A stretch of 64,000 nucleotides of DNA from Ottowia testudinis (GCF_017498525.1 NZ_CP071796.1:2852001-2916000); one strand, 5' to 3'. Positions 23,270 through 33,267 are shown, numbered from the stretch's first letter. A program made the numbers and translations. Notes: generated from the sequence alone by a model not told the origin.

Positions 23270-25729
23270 ATGCTGAACCTTGCCGAATACCGCCAGCGGC
23301 CCGCGCTGCTCGCTGACTGGCTGCCTTGGGCCGGGCTGGTCGCGCCGGGTGTCGTTTTGAACAAGGACGGCAGTTTCCAGCGCACGGCCCGGTTTCGCGG
23401 GCCTGATCTCGACAGCGCCACGCAAGGCGAGCTGATAGCCACGTCGGCCCGCTTGAACAACGCGCTGCGGCGGCTGGGTTCGGGCTGGGCGCTGTTCATC
23501 GAGGCCGAGCGCCGCGCCGCCGCAGACTACCCGCACTCCGAGTTTCCCGAGCCGCTGTCGTGGCTGGTGGACGAAGAGCGCCGCTCGGCCTTCGAGGATA
23601 CCGGCCATCACTTCGAGAGCGGCTATCACCTGACGCTGGTGTACCTGCCGCCCGAGGAATCGCGCGCCCGCGCCGCCAAGATGCTCTACGAGAACACGCC
23701 GACGAATGGCGTGGACTGGCGCGAGCGGTTGCAAGCCTTCGTTGCGGAAACGGATCGGGTCTTTGACCTGCTTGATGGCGTCATGCCGGAAATCGTCTGG
23801 CTGGACGACACGCAGACGTTGACCTACCTACACGCGACCATATCGACGCGGCGCTATCCGCTGGCGGTGCCCGAAGTGCCGTTCCACCTCGATGCGCTGC
23901 TGACCGACTCTGCATTGGTCGGCGGCCTGGCCCCCATGCTGGGCGACCAGCACCTGCGCGTGGTGTCGGTGCGGGGCTTTCCGACCTCGACCTGGCCGGG
24001 GATTCTGGACGACCTCAACCGCCTGGGATTTGGATATCGCTGGAGTACGCGCTTTCTGTGCCTCGACAAATCCGAGGCGGAACGGGAGTTGGGGCGCCTG
24101 CGCCGGCAGTGGTTTGCGAAACGGAAGAACGTCATCGCGCTGCTGCGCGAAACGCTCTTCCAGCAGGAAAGCCCGCTGGTCGATACCGATGCGAACAACA
24201 AGGCCGCGGACGCCGATGCCGCCTTGCAGGAGCTGGGCAGCGATCAAGTCTCCTTCGGCTATCTGACGGCGACCGTCACCGTCATGGACGAGGACGCCGG
24301 CGCAGCCGACGAGAAGCTGCGCATGGTGGAGCGCGTCATTCAGGGGCGCGGGTTCGTCACCATCCCCGAAACGCTCAATGCCGTGGATGCGTGGCTGTCC
24401 TCGCTCCCCGGCAACGCCTACGCCAACGTGCGCCAGCCCATCGTCTCGACGCTGAATCTGGCGCACCTGATGCCGGTGTCCGCGGTATGGGCAGGGCTGG
24501 AGAAGAACGACCACCTGGGCGGCCCGCCGCTGATCGTCACGCGCACCGATGGCGCGACGCCGTTCCGGCTGGTGACGCACATCGGCGACGTGGGCCACAC
24601 GCTGGTCGCGGGGCCGACCGGCATGGGTAAATCGGTCTTGCTCGCCACGCTGGCGATGCAGTTTCGCCGCTACCCTGGCTCGCGCATCTTCGCGTTCGAC
24701 ATGGGGCGCTCGATGCGCGCCACCGTCCTCGGGCTGGGCGGCGAGCACTACGACCTGGGGACAGACGGCGAGATTGCCTTCCAGCCGCTCGCCCGCATCG
24801 ACCGCGAAGGCTACCGCACCTGGGCCGCCGAATGGATCGAAGGCCGCTTGCTGCACGAAGGCGTGGCGGTCGGCCCGGACGAGAAAGCCGCCATCTGGTC
24901 GGCGCTGGGCAGCCTCGCCGGTGCGCCGGTGGAGCAGCGCACGATGACCGGGCTGTCGGTGCTGCTGCAATCGAACGCGCTACGCCAGGCACTGGCGCCC
25001 TATGTGCTGGGCGGCGCCCACGGCAAGCTGCTGGACGCCGACCACGACCGGCTCGGCATGGCCAACGTGCAGTGCTTCGAGATGGAGGAGCTGATGCACA
25101 GCAAGGCCGCCGTCATGGCCGTGCTGCATTACCTCTTTGCGCGCTTCGATGAACGCTTTGACGGTGCGCCGACGCTGCTGATCCTCGATGAAGCGTGGCT
25201 GTTCTTGGATGACCCAGTGTTTGCCGCGCGCATCCGCCAGTGGCTCAAGACGCTGCGCAAGAAGAACGTATCGGTGATCTTCGCCACGCAGTCGCTGGCC
25301 GACATCAAGGATTCGAGCATCGCGCCCGCGATCATCGAAAGCTGCGCAAGCCGCATCTTCCTACCCAACCCGCAAGCGACCGAGCCGCAGATTCGCGTGA
25401 TCTATGAAGGCTTCGGCCTCAACAGGCGGCAGATCGAAATCGTCGCCACGGCAGTTCCGAAGCGCGACTACTACTACCAATCCCGCCTCGGCAACCGCCT
25501 GTTCGACCTCGACCTGGGGCCGGCGACGCTGGCCTTTGCGGGCGCTTCCACGCCGCAAGACCAGCGCGCCATGGATCGAGTGCTGCTGGACACCGGCACG
25601 CCCGGCTTCGCGGGCGCGTGGCTGCGCCATCGCGGCCTCGATTGGGCGGCCGACCTGCTGCCCTCGTTCCCCGGCCTTGCGTCGGGCTCCCTCCGTACCG
25701 CCAACCACCCACAGGAGAACCAGCCATGA
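23270..25729 (+). CDS. trbE: TrbE, VirB4-type secretion ATPase
   Basis: The product has 819 residues. The N-terminal CagE/VirB4 domain is followed by the ATPase domain with Walker A GPTGMGKS (448-455) and Walker B LLILDEAWLFLDD near residue 640. It energises channel assembly and substrate handoff. The last bases overlap the ATG of trbJ. It is intact and of normal length. Confidence 0.92.
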   Translation: MLNLAEYRQRPALLADWLPWAGLVAPGVVLNKDGSFQRTARFRGPDLDSATQGELIATSARLNNALRRLGSGWALFIEAERRAAADYPHSEFPEPLSWLVDEERRSAFEDTGHHFESGYHLTLVYLPPEESRARAAKMLYENTPTNGVDWRERLQAFVAETDRVFDLLDGVMPEIVWLDDTQTLTYLHATISTRRYPLAVPEVPFHLDALLTDSALVGGLAPMLGDQHLRVVSVRGFPTSTWPGILDDLNRLGFGYRWSTRFLCLDKSEAERELGRLRRQWFAKRKNVIALLRETLFQQESPLVDTDANNKAADADAALQELGSDQVSFGYLTATVTVMDEDAGAADEKLRMVERVIQGRGFVTIPETLNAVDAWLSSLPGNAYANVRQPIVSTLNLAHLMPVSAVWAGLEKNDHLGGPPLIVTRTDGATPFRLVTHIGDVGHTLVAGPTGMGKSVLLATLAMQFRRYPGSRIFAFDMGRSMRATVLGLGGEHYDLGTDGEIAFQPLARIDREGYRTWAAEWIEGRLLHEGVAVGPDEKAAIWSALGSLAGAPVEQRTMTGLSVLLQSNALRQALAPYVLGGAHGKLLDADHDRLGMANVQCFEMEELMHSKAAVMAVLHYLFARFDERFDGAPTLLILDEAWLFLDDPVFAARIRQWLKTLRKKNVSVIFATQSLADIKDSSIAPAIIESCASRIFLPNPQATEPQIRVIYEGFGLNRRQIEIVATAVPKRDYYYQSRLGNRLFDLDLGPATLAFAGASTPQDQRAMDRVLLDTGTPGFAGAWLRHRGLDWAADLLPSFPGLASGSLRTANHPQENQP

Positions 25730-26481
25730 AACTGCATACCCCCAAGCTCGCCGCATTGACCGCTGCTTGCGTGCTCGCCTTCGGCGTCGCGCAGCCCGCA
25801 CACGCGCTGTTCGGCGTCGGCGACATCGTGCTCGACCCGACCAATCTGGTTCAGAACACGCTCACCGCCGTTCGCACGCTGGAGCAGATCAACAACCAGA
25901 TCCGCCAGCTTCAGAACGAAGCGCAGATGCTCATCAATCAGGCGCGCAATCTGGCCAGCCTGCCGTCCAGCGTAGTGGGCCAGTTACGGGCGAACCTGGC
26001 GACCACCCAGCGGCTGATCGCGCAGGCTAAAGGCTTGGCCTACGACGTAGCGAACATCGACCGTGAGTTCGCGCGTCTGTATCCCCAGAAGTACGCCACC
26101 ACGGTGAGTGGCAACCAGATGTTCCTTGATGCGCAGGAGCGCTGGAAGAACACGCTCAATGGCTTGCAAACCACTATGCAGATGCAGGCGCAGGTGTCGC
26201 AGAACCTGGGCGAAGACGAAAGCGTGCTGGCCGATCTGGTTGGCAAGAGCCAGTCAGCGCAAGGCGCGTTGCAGGCGATGCAGGCCATGAACCAGTTGCT
26301 CGCCTTGCAGGCCAAGCAGTCGATCCAGTCGCAGCGGCTTCAGATCACGCAAGACCGAGCTGCCGCGCTGGAACTGGCGCGGCAGGCCGCGGCCACAGAG
26401 CGCGGGCGCGAGGTGATGCGCCGCTTCCTGGGTGAAGGCACGCCGTACACGCCGCAACCCGTCAATCTCTACAACCGCTGA
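25726..26481 (+). CDS. trbJ: TrbJ, VirB5-like protein
   Basis: This 251-residue protein has a signal peptide (MKLHTPKLAALTAACVLAFG, cleavage near AHA-LFG). The mature part is long, helical and Gln-rich (LEQINNQIRQLQNEAQML), characteristic of TrbJ/VirB5 minor pilus components. The start at 25726 overlaps trbE by 4 bases; upstream in-frame codons lie within trbE and lack a signal peptide. Confidence 0.88.
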   Translation: MKLHTPKLAALTAACVLAFGVAQPAHALFGVGDIVLDPTNLVQNTLTAVRTLEQINNQIRQLQNEAQMLINQARNLASLPSSVVGQLRANLATTQRLIAQAKGLAYDVANIDREFARLYPQKYATTVSGNQMFLDAQERWKNTLNGLQTTMQMQAQVSQNLGEDESVLADLVGKSQSAQGALQAMQAMNQLLALQAKQSIQSQRLQITQDRAAALELARQAAATERGREVMRRFLGEGTPYTPQPVNLYNR

Positions 26482-26492
26482 CGAGGACGGCC

Positions 26493-26804
26493 ATGAAGAA
26501 CGCGCCCGTCCTGTTCGCTCTCACGTCTCTGTTGGCCGGCTGCGACCGGCCGCCTGCGGTGGATGCGCTGGCCGCCGACCCGTCCCGGCTGCACACCCTG
26601 CGCGCGCGGTGCCGTGCGGGCGAGCACAGCGGCGCGTTCTGCGCGCAGGTCGTGCAAGCCGACCTGCGCCGCTTTCTCTCCGGCAAGGCTGGCCCTGGCG
26701 AATACCAGACGCTCGCCGACCTGCCGCCGATTCCGCCCAGCTTCGATGAACCGACCGATGGCAGTGATGCGACGGCCTTGGCTGGGCAGGAGGACTCGCC
26801 ATGA
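26493..26804 (+). CDS. TrbK-like entry-exclusion lipoprotein
   Basis: The product has 103 residues with lipobox LLAGC (lipid Cys17). The mature part shows the same signature as the lipoprotein at 18544: a DALAADPSRLHTLRARC stretch and a later FCAQVVQADLRRF. Its position between trbJ and trbL matches TrbK, the RP4 surface-exclusion lipoprotein. It overlaps trbL by 4 bases. Confidence 0.75.
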   Translation: MKNAPVLFALTSLLAGCDRPPAVDALAADPSRLHTLRARCRAGEHSGAFCAQVVQADLRRFLSGKAGPGEYQTLADLPPIPPSFDEPTDGSDATALAGQEDSP

Positions 26805-28150
26805 ATGACGTAACCATCATCGACCGCTTCCTCGATACGTTCTCGCGCTACATCGACTCGGGCTTTGGCCTGCTGCAGGGCGAGGTGGCCTTTCTCACGG
26901 CCACGCTGATCGTCATCGATATGACGATTGCCGGCCTGTTCTGGGCGATGGGCCATGCCACCGGCCAGGGCGAGGACGTGATCGCCAAGCTGATCCGCAA
27001 GGTGCTGTACGTCGGCGCCTTCGCTTACATCATCGGCAACTTCAACTGGCTGGCGGGGATCGTGTTCCGATCATTCGCGGGTCTGGGCCTGACCGCCAGT
27101 GGCTCGACCCTGAGCATGGAGAACTTCCTGCAACCGGGCAGGCTGGCCAAGGTCGGCATCGACGCCGGGGCGCCGATCCTCAAACAGATCGGCGACATGG
27201 CGGGATTCCCCGAGGTGTTCGTGAACATCACGCCCATCGTCGTGATGTTCCTCGCCTGGCTGATCGTCCTGCTGTGCTTCTTCGTGCTGGCGATCCAGCT
27301 TTTCATCACGCTGATCGAGTTCAAGCTGACGACGCTCGCGGGCTTCGTGCTGGTGCCGTTCGCCCTTTGGAACAAGACCGCGTTCCTCGCCGAAAAGGTC
27401 TTGGGCAACGTGGTGTCGTCGGGCATCAAGGTGCTGGTGCTGGCCGTTATCGTGGGTATTGGCTCGGGCCTGTTCGCCGAGTTCCAGGTGCAGCCGGCCG
27501 AGCCATCCATCGACCATTCGGTCGTCGTCATGCTGGCCTCGCTGACCCTGCTGGCGCTGGGCATCTTCGGGCCTGGCATTGCAACCGGGCTGGTGTCCGG
27601 CGGCCCACAGCTCGGCGCGGGCGCAATGGCAGGTGCCGCGCTAGGCGCGGCCGGCACTGCCGTTGCCGTCGGCGCAGCGGCCACGGGCGTCGGCGGCGCT
27701 GTCGCTGCCGGCGCACGCATGGCCCCGGCTGCCGCCAAGCTGGCCGGCAGCGGTGCGCGTGCCGCTGCCGGAGCCGCCAGCAGCGCGAAGTCGGCGTTCC
27801 AGGCTGGCTCCGCTTCTGCTGGTGGTGGCCTCAAAGGTGCTGCCGCTGGGGTGGGCAATGTCGCCAAGACCGGCGCGCACGCGGCTGGACAGAAGGTGGC
27901 GCAAGGCGCGCGCTCGGTCCGCGAACGCGCTACCGCAGCGTTCAGCGCTGACGCGCCTGCATCCGCAGATAGTGGCGCCCCCGACGGCGATGCGCATCCC
28001 GCCGCTCCGCAGGAGCAACCGGCCTGGGCCAAACGCCTGCACCGACGACAGCAGCTCACCCACGCCGCGACGACCGCCGCCCACACGCTGCGCGGTGGCG
28101 ATGGCGGCAGCTCCAGCCAAGGGCCGAGCCTCCGCAACCCCGATGAATGA
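26801..28150 (+). CDS. trbL: TrbL, VirB6-type polytopic channel protein
   Basis: The product has 449 residues. The first 260 contain five or six membrane helices typical of VirB6/TrbL. The remainder is an Ala/Gly-rich, low-complexity tail ending in charged residues. It forms part of the inner-membrane channel. The tail is very GC-rich and repetitive, so its length may vary among relatives. It overlaps the lipoprotein gene by 4 bases. Confidence 0.9.
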   Translation: MNDVTIIDRFLDTFSRYIDSGFGLLQGEVAFLTATLIVIDMTIAGLFWAMGHATGQGEDVIAKLIRKVLYVGAFAYIIGNFNWLAGIVFRSFAGLGLTASGSTLSMENFLQPGRLAKVGIDAGAPILKQIGDMAGFPEVFVNITPIVVMFLAWLIVLLCFFVLAIQLFITLIEFKLTTLAGFVLVPFALWNKTAFLAEKVLGNVVSSGIKVLVLAVIVGIGSGLFAEFQVQPAEPSIDHSVVVMLASLTLLALGIFGPGIATGLVSGGPQLGAGAMAGAALGAAGTAVAVGAAATGVGGAVAAGARMAPAAAKLAGSGARAAAGAASSAKSAFQAGSASAGGGLKGAAAGVGNVAKTGAHAAGQKVAQGARSVRERATAAFSADAPASADSGAPDGDAHPAAPQEQPAWAKRLHRRQQLTHAATTAAHTLRGGDGGSSSQGPSLRNPDE

Positions 28151-28180
28151 AGCGATTCCTGATCTTCAAGGAGAACACCC

Positions 28181-28885
28181 ATGCGATTCAAACGCCCGCA
28201 GGTGCGCTATGCCGATACCCCGCAGCCTGCTACCCCTTATCAATCTGCTGCCCAAGTGTGGGACGAGCGTATCGGCTCGTCCCGCGTGCAGGCGAAGAAC
28301 TGGCGCTTGATGGCCTTCGGCTGCCTCGCGCTGGCGCTGCTGATGGCCGGTGGCCTGGTCTGGCGCTCGGCGCAATCCGTCGTGACGCCCTATGTGATCG
28401 AGGTCGATCAGGCTGGGCAGGTGCGCACCGTGGGTGAAGCCACCACGCCGTACCGGCCCAGCGACGCGCAGGTGGCCTATCACCTGGGCCGCTTCATCGG
28501 CCTGGTGCGCGGCTTATCCATCGACCCCATCGTGGTGCGGCAGAACTGGCTCGATGCCTACAACTACACCACCGACAAGGGCGCCGTGGTGCTCAACGAC
28601 TACGCCCGCGTGAACGACCCTTTCGCGCGCATCGGCAAGGAGTCGGTGACGGTGCAGATCACCAGCGTGACCCGCGCCAGCGACACGTCTTTCAACGTGC
28701 GCTGGACGGAGACGCGCTACGTCAACGGCGCACTGGATCGCACCGAACGCTGGAATGCGGTGATTTCCATCGTGCAGCAAACCCCGCGTACCGAGCAGCG
28801 GCTGCGCAAGAACCCGTTGGGCATCTACGTCAACGGACTGTCGTGGAGCCGTGAACTCAATTATTCCGAAGGAACCAAGCCATGA
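28181..28885 (+). CDS. trbF: TrbF, VirB8-type assembly protein
   Basis: This 234-residue bitopic protein has a short cytoplasmic N-terminus, one membrane helix (about 43-66) and a periplasmic VirB8 domain with TTDKGAVVLNDYARVNDPF. It nucleates the mating channel. It follows trbL by 30 bases with AAGGAGAA before the ATG, and overlaps trbG by 4 bases. Confidence 0.9.
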   Translation: MRFKRPQVRYADTPQPATPYQSAAQVWDERIGSSRVQAKNWRLMAFGCLALALLMAGGLVWRSAQSVVTPYVIEVDQAGQVRTVGEATTPYRPSDAQVAYHLGRFIGLVRGLSIDPIVVRQNWLDAYNYTTDKGAVVLNDYARVNDPFARIGKESVTVQITSVTRASDTSFNVRWTETRYVNGALDRTERWNAVISIVQQTPRTEQRLRKNPLGIYVNGLSWSRELNYSEGTKP

Positions 28886-29883
28886 ATCCGTATTTCCGTA
28901 AATCTGTCTTGCCGGTGATCTTGCTGACATCCAGCGTCTTGTTTGCGGGCTGCGCCACGCAGGGCAAGCCGCCGCCGGTCATCTCGCTCGACGAACCCGT
29001 GCAGGCCCAGCCGTTGCCCGAAGCGCCGAAGCCGGTGGAGGTTGTAGCCGTGCCCGAGGTGTTGCCGATGCCGGCACAGTTGATGTCTGTGCCCGGAGCC
29101 GAGGACGCCAAACCCGCGCGTGAACCTGCCGACGAGAAGGTGCGCGTCGCCCGCGCCAATGCCGAGGCTCGCATCGCGCCCACGCGCGATGGCTACGTCA
29201 ACGCGATTCAGGTCTGGCCCTTCACCGATGGCGCGCTGTATCAGATCTATGCGGCCGTGGGGCGCGTGACCGTGATCGCGCTCCAGCCCGGCGAGGAACT
29301 GGTGACGGTCGCTGCCGGCGATACGGTGCGCTGGATCGTGGGCGACACATCGAGCGGCAGCGGTGAGGCGTTGCGCGTCAATGTGATGGTCAAGCCCATC
29401 CGCTCGGGCCTTAAGACGAATCTGGTCATCACAACGAGCCGGCGCACCTATCTGCTGGAGCTGACATCGACCGAGAAGACGTGGATGGCGTCGGTGTCCT
29501 GGGAGTACCCCAAGGACAAGATGCTGGCCTTGCAGCGGCAGGCGCAGGCGGCCAGCGCTGCCGCGCCGGTCGATAGCGGCCTGTCGCTGGAGAAGATCCG
29601 CTTCCGCTACGCGGTCAGCGGCAGCAATCCGCCGTGGAGGCCGCTGCGCGCCTTCGATGACGAGGAGAAGGTCTACATCCAGTTCCCGCTGGGCATCGCC
29701 CAAGGCGAGCTGCCGCCGCTGTTCGTGATCGGTGCGCAGGGCGGCGGGCAACTGGTGAACTACCGTTTCCGCTCGCCGTATTACATCGTTGACCGGCTGT
29801 TTGGTGCGGCCGAGTTGCGGCTGGGCGGTGATAAGGGTGACGTTGTACGGATCGAACGCACGGACGGCACGCGGAGGAACTGA
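28882..29883 (+). CDS. trbG: TrbG, VirB9-type outer-complex protein
   Basis: The product has 333 residues. The N-terminus MNPYFRKSVLPVILLTSSVLFAGC looks like a lipoprotein signal (Cys24). It is followed by a Pro/Val-rich linker and the beta-rich VirB9 domains (YVNAIQVWPFTDGALYQIYA). It forms the outer-membrane core with TrbI. The lipoprotein signal is noteworthy because VirB9 itself is not lipidated; in Trb systems it may replace VirB7. It is intact. Confidence 0.9.
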   Translation: MNPYFRKSVLPVILLTSSVLFAGCATQGKPPPVISLDEPVQAQPLPEAPKPVEVVAVPEVLPMPAQLMSVPGAEDAKPAREPADEKVRVARANAEARIAPTRDGYVNAIQVWPFTDGALYQIYAAVGRVTVIALQPGEELVTVAAGDTVRWIVGDTSSGSGEALRVNVMVKPIRSGLKTNLVITTSRRTYLLELTSTEKTWMASVSWEYPKDKMLALQRQAQAASAAAPVDSGLSLEKIRFRYAVSGSNPPWRPLRAFDDEEKVYIQFPLGIAQGELPPLFVIGAQGGGQLVNYRFRSPYYIVDRLFGAAELRLGGDKGDVVRIERTDGTRRN

Positions 29884-29885
29884 CC

Positions 29886-31166
29886 ATGAGCCAGGACGAT
29901 TCCCCTGATCTTGCACCGCAGGCGGGCAAGGTCGCGCCCGAGGCGGTGGCGCTGCGCGCCCAGCCGCGTCCAGTCACGCGCCTGAACCGCCGCACCTTGG
30001 CCATCCTCACCGGCGGCCTGTCGGTCGCCGTACTCGGGGCCACGATCTGGTCGTTGCAGCCGCATCGGCGTGGCGCAGGCGAGCAGACCGAGCTGTACAA
30101 CGTGGATCGCGTGTCCAAGTCCGAAGGGCTGGACGGTCTTCCTTCGGACTACTCTAAGCTGCCAGCGAAGGTGCCGGAGCTGGGGCCACCGCTGCCGGGC
30201 GATCTTGGCCCGGCCATCGTGCATTCGCAGCAGCCAGTCACGCCTGCTTATGCACCGCCGGGTCACGACCCGGAGGATGCGCGGCGCAAGGAGGCCGATG
30301 CGGCAGCGGCCTCAACGGTGTTCTTCCGCTCGGGCAATCAGGGCAAGGCTGGTGCGCCCGCCGCAGTCCAAGCCGCTACGGCTGCGCCGAGTAGCGCCTT
30401 GGCGGGCTTTGATCCGCTCGCTGCCGGGCCGGCCTCGACGGCGGCACAAACCCAACAATCCGCGTCCGACCCGACCGCCGTGCAAAACCGGCAAGACCAG
30501 AAAGAGGCTTTCCTGAAAGGCGGTTCTACGGAAACCCGCAATTCCGGCCATCTGCAAATGCCGACCTCGCCGTATCAGGTCATGGCCGGAACGGTGATCG
30601 CTGGCGCGCTGGTGACGGGCATCAAGTCCGACCTGCCGGGCGATGTGATTGGCACGGTGACGGAGCCGGTCTACGACTCGGCCACGGGCAAGTTCCTGTT
30701 GATTCCGCAGGGCTCGCGCATCCTGGGCAAGTACAACAACCAGGTGAGCTACGGGCAGAGCCGCGTTCAGGTGGTGTGGAACCGCATCATCCTGCCGGAC
30801 ACGTCTTCGCTCACGCTCGATAACCTGGCAGGCACCGACCCGGCCGGCTATTCTGGTCTTGAAGATGGCGTCGATTGGCATTGGGATCGGGTCTTTGCCG
30901 GTGCTGCGCTGACCACGCTGCTGGGCGTGGGCGCCGAGCTGACCGCGCCACAAAACCGTCAGGACGGTAACCGCGTCATCATCGCCGGCCAGGGCAGCTT
31001 GCAGGACAGCGTGAACCAAGTCGGTCAGGAGATGACCCGGCGCAACATGAACATTCAGCCGACGCTGACCGAGCGGCCCGGCCTGCCGGTGCGGATCATC
31101 GTCAACCGCGATTTGGTACTGCGGCCGTACCAGCCGCTGTTCTTCAACAGGGGGGCAATGCAATGA
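29886..31166 (+). CDS. trbI: TrbI, VirB10-type channel protein
   Basis: The product has 426 residues. It has a cytoplasmic N-terminus, a single membrane helix (about 38-58), a Pro/Ala-rich periplasmic linker and the conserved VirB10 barrel domain (VMAGTVIAGALVTGI, LIPQGSRILGKYN). It bridges inner and outer membranes and forms the pore. The ATG follows the trbG stop by 2 bases, and the stop overlaps DUF2274. It completes the trb set. Confidence 0.92.
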   Translation: MSQDDSPDLAPQAGKVAPEAVALRAQPRPVTRLNRRTLAILTGGLSVAVLGATIWSLQPHRRGAGEQTELYNVDRVSKSEGLDGLPSDYSKLPAKVPELGPPLPGDLGPAIVHSQQPVTPAYAPPGHDPEDARRKEADAAAASTVFFRSGNQGKAGAPAAVQAATAAPSSALAGFDPLAAGPASTAAQTQQSASDPTAVQNRQDQKEAFLKGGSTETRNSGHLQMPTSPYQVMAGTVIAGALVTGIKSDLPGDVIGTVTEPVYDSATGKFLLIPQGSRILGKYNNQVSYGQSRVQVVWNRIILPDTSSLTLDNLAGTDPAGYSGLEDGVDWHWDRVFAGAALTTLLGVGAELTAPQNRQDGNRVIIAGQGSLQDSVNQVGQEMTRRNMNIQPTLTERPGLPVRIIVNRDLVLRPYQPLFFNRGAMQ

Positions 31167-31435
31167 GCACGACCAAGAAGTTGCGGCTGGGGCCGCTGCC
31201 AAAGGCCGAGAGTATCAAGCTGACCTTCGCGTGCCCGGCCAGCCTGAAAGCCGACCTTGACCGCTACGCCGTGCTGCACGCGCAGGCGTATGGCGAGGCA
31301 GTCGATGCGGCAACGCTGATCCCGCACATGCTGCAGGCGTTCATGGCACGAGACCGGGCCTTCGGTCGGATAAAGGCCGAACGAATACTCGTCAGTCCGC
31401 ATGTAGCTGCGCCTGTACGAACGGTAACGAAATAG
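31163..31435 (+). CDS. DUF2274 family protein
   Basis: This small protein of 90 residues (KLRLGPLPKAESIKLTFACP, LKADLDRYAVLHAQAYG) always follows trbI in Tn4371-like ICEs. The sequence suggests a ribbon-helix-helix-like fold with a short beta strand and two helices. It may regulate the operon. It overlaps trbI by 4 bases. The function is not established. It is the last backbone gene. Confidence 0.75.
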   Translation: MSTTKKLRLGPLPKAESIKLTFACPASLKADLDRYAVLHAQAYGEAVDAATLIPHMLQAFMARDRAFGRIKAERILVSPHVAAPVRTVTK

Positions 31436-31575
31436 CGGGTTCGCTGCTACCATTCTGTCAAGCAGTCTCATAGCGCTGCTCGGCGGGATCACGCGCAAGT
31501 CTTGGCTCGTTCTGCACTTCGGTCTGCTCCTGTCCCGATACCTCAAGCCCGCTTCGCGGGAGAACGGGAGCGACC

Positions 31576-33267
31576 ATGGTCATCGAATTGCGTGCGTTTG
31601 CCAACGGCGATGACTGTCTGGTCGTCTGGAAGACGCCAGAGATCGCCGACTGCCTCGGCTTCGCCATCGGGCGGGAGCGCAAGCGTCCCAGCGGAATCGA
31701 GCAGCTCGTGCTGCCCAATCGGCTGGGGTTCAAGGGCGAGCCGATGGCACCGGGCGAAACCCGACCCTCCACAACTTGGCCGTTCCAGCGATACGACTGG
31801 ACGGACCACAGCGTCAGCACGGGCGATGAAGTCCGCTACTGCGTGACGCCAGTCATCCGCCTGACTGACGGCTCGGTCGCGCCGAATGTCAGTCAGGCAG
31901 CGGATTGGACGCCATGGGTCACCTTGACGCCGACGGCTGGCGACACCTCGGTCTACTTCAACCGAGGACTGGTCATGTCGCAATTCATGGCGCGAGCCCT
32001 GAAGGGTGACTACTCCGTGAAGGCGCTGAAGAAGTTCAAGGCAAACCTCAAGGATCATGAAGACGGCCTGCGCAAATTCCTGGGTGGCGATCTGCTCGGC
32101 AAACTGCTGAGCCTGCTGGCCGCCGCCAAATCGGACGGCCTGCATGTGTGGGCTGCGCTCTATGAGCTGTCGGACTCGGAATTGATCGACAGCCTGGGCG
32201 CCTTGCGTTCGCGGGCGCACCTCATCCTGTCGAACGGCAGTGACAAGTCGGGCGATGGCAATGCGGCGGCAGACAAGGCGTTGCGCGACACCATCGATCT
32301 GCACCGCCGCATGCTCAAGAGCAAGGGGCTCGGGCACAACAAGTTCGTCGTCTTTACGAACGCGAAGCGGGAACCGCTTTCTGTATGGACCGGCAGCACC
32401 AATTGGGCGGAGACCGGGCTATGCACACAGGTGAACAACGGCATCCTCGTCGAGGACGCGGCACTGGCGGCGGATTATTTGGCGCAGTGGGATTGCATCA
32501 AGGAGGCGGGGGACGATTTCACAGACCCTTTGAAGACCGCGAACTCGGAGCTCAAGCAGGTGGCCGACCGCTACTCCGTCTATTTCACGCCGACGAAGCG
32601 GCGGGTGGACATGGACTACGCCGGCTCGCTGATCGAATCGGCGAAGGAGTCCATCCTGTTCCTGATGTTCAAACCAGGGACCAATGGGCTGCTCAACGAC
32701 GTGCAGCAGGCCAGGCTCAAGGACAAGGGCCTGTACCTCTACGGGGTGATCAACGATCTGACCATGGCCGTGACCCAGGGCGCTGGCGACCAGAAGCAGA
32801 CCGCCATCGTCAAACTGGTCAGCGATGAGGTGACGAAGAAGTATCCTTTTACTGTCCTGGAGCCCGAAGGTGTCAAGGCGCCTTTGGCGACCTGGGCGGC
32901 GGAAGTCACGCGCAAGGACTTCTTCAGCTCGAATCAGCAGTTCCCTACGGTTGGACACGCCATCATCCACGCGAAGGTGATGGTGATCGATGCCTTCGGC
33001 GAGAACCCTCTGGTGATCACCGGCTCGCACAACTTCAGCGACTCGGCTTCGCGCAAGAACGACGAGAACCTGCTGGTCGTTCACAAGAATAGGGATCTGG
33101 CTCTGAAGTACTCGGTCGCCATCGCAGCCGTGTACGACCACTACCGTTGGCGGGCGCTGCTGGCCAACGGCAAGGTCAAGGACCCGGGCCTTGACCCCAA
33201 GCCGCAATGGCAAAAGCGCAAGCGGTCGGGCGATACGCTGCGCAAGATCGACTACTGGGTGCGGTGA
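31576..33267 (+). CDS. Phospholipase D-fold (HKD) protein, ICE right-end cargo
   Basis: This 563-residue cytoplasmic protein has two HKD-type motifs. The first is GHNKFVVFTN with GSTNW about 20 residues on; it has Thr where the motif usually has Asp. The second is HAKVMVID followed by GSHNFS and is canonical. HKD proteins are phosphodiesterases that cleave lipids or nucleic acids. No signal peptide or membrane helix is seen, so a nucleic-acid substrate is more likely than a secreted lipase. It stands alone between DUF2274 and the presumed ICE end. A defence role is possible but unproven. GGGAG supports the start. Confidence 0.75.
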   Translation: MVIELRAFANGDDCLVVWKTPEIADCLGFAIGRERKRPSGIEQLVLPNRLGFKGEPMAPGETRPSTTWPFQRYDWTDHSVSTGDEVRYCVTPVIRLTDGSVAPNVSQAADWTPWVTLTPTAGDTSVYFNRGLVMSQFMARALKGDYSVKALKKFKANLKDHEDGLRKFLGGDLLGKLLSLLAAAKSDGLHVWAALYELSDSELIDSLGALRSRAHLILSNGSDKSGDGNAAADKALRDTIDLHRRMLKSKGLGHNKFVVFTNAKREPLSVWTGSTNWAETGLCTQVNNGILVEDAALAADYLAQWDCIKEAGDDFTDPLKTANSELKQVADRYSVYFTPTKRRVDMDYAGSLIESAKESILFLMFKPGTNGLLNDVQQARLKDKGLYLYGVINDLTMAVTQGAGDQKQTAIVKLVSDEVTKKYPFTVLEPEGVKAPLATWAAEVTRKDFFSSNQQFPTVGHAIIHAKVMVIDAFGENPLVITGSHNFSDSASRKNDENLLVVHKNRDLALKYSVAIAAVYDHYRWRALLANGKVKDPGLDPKPQWQKRKRSGDTLRKIDYWVR

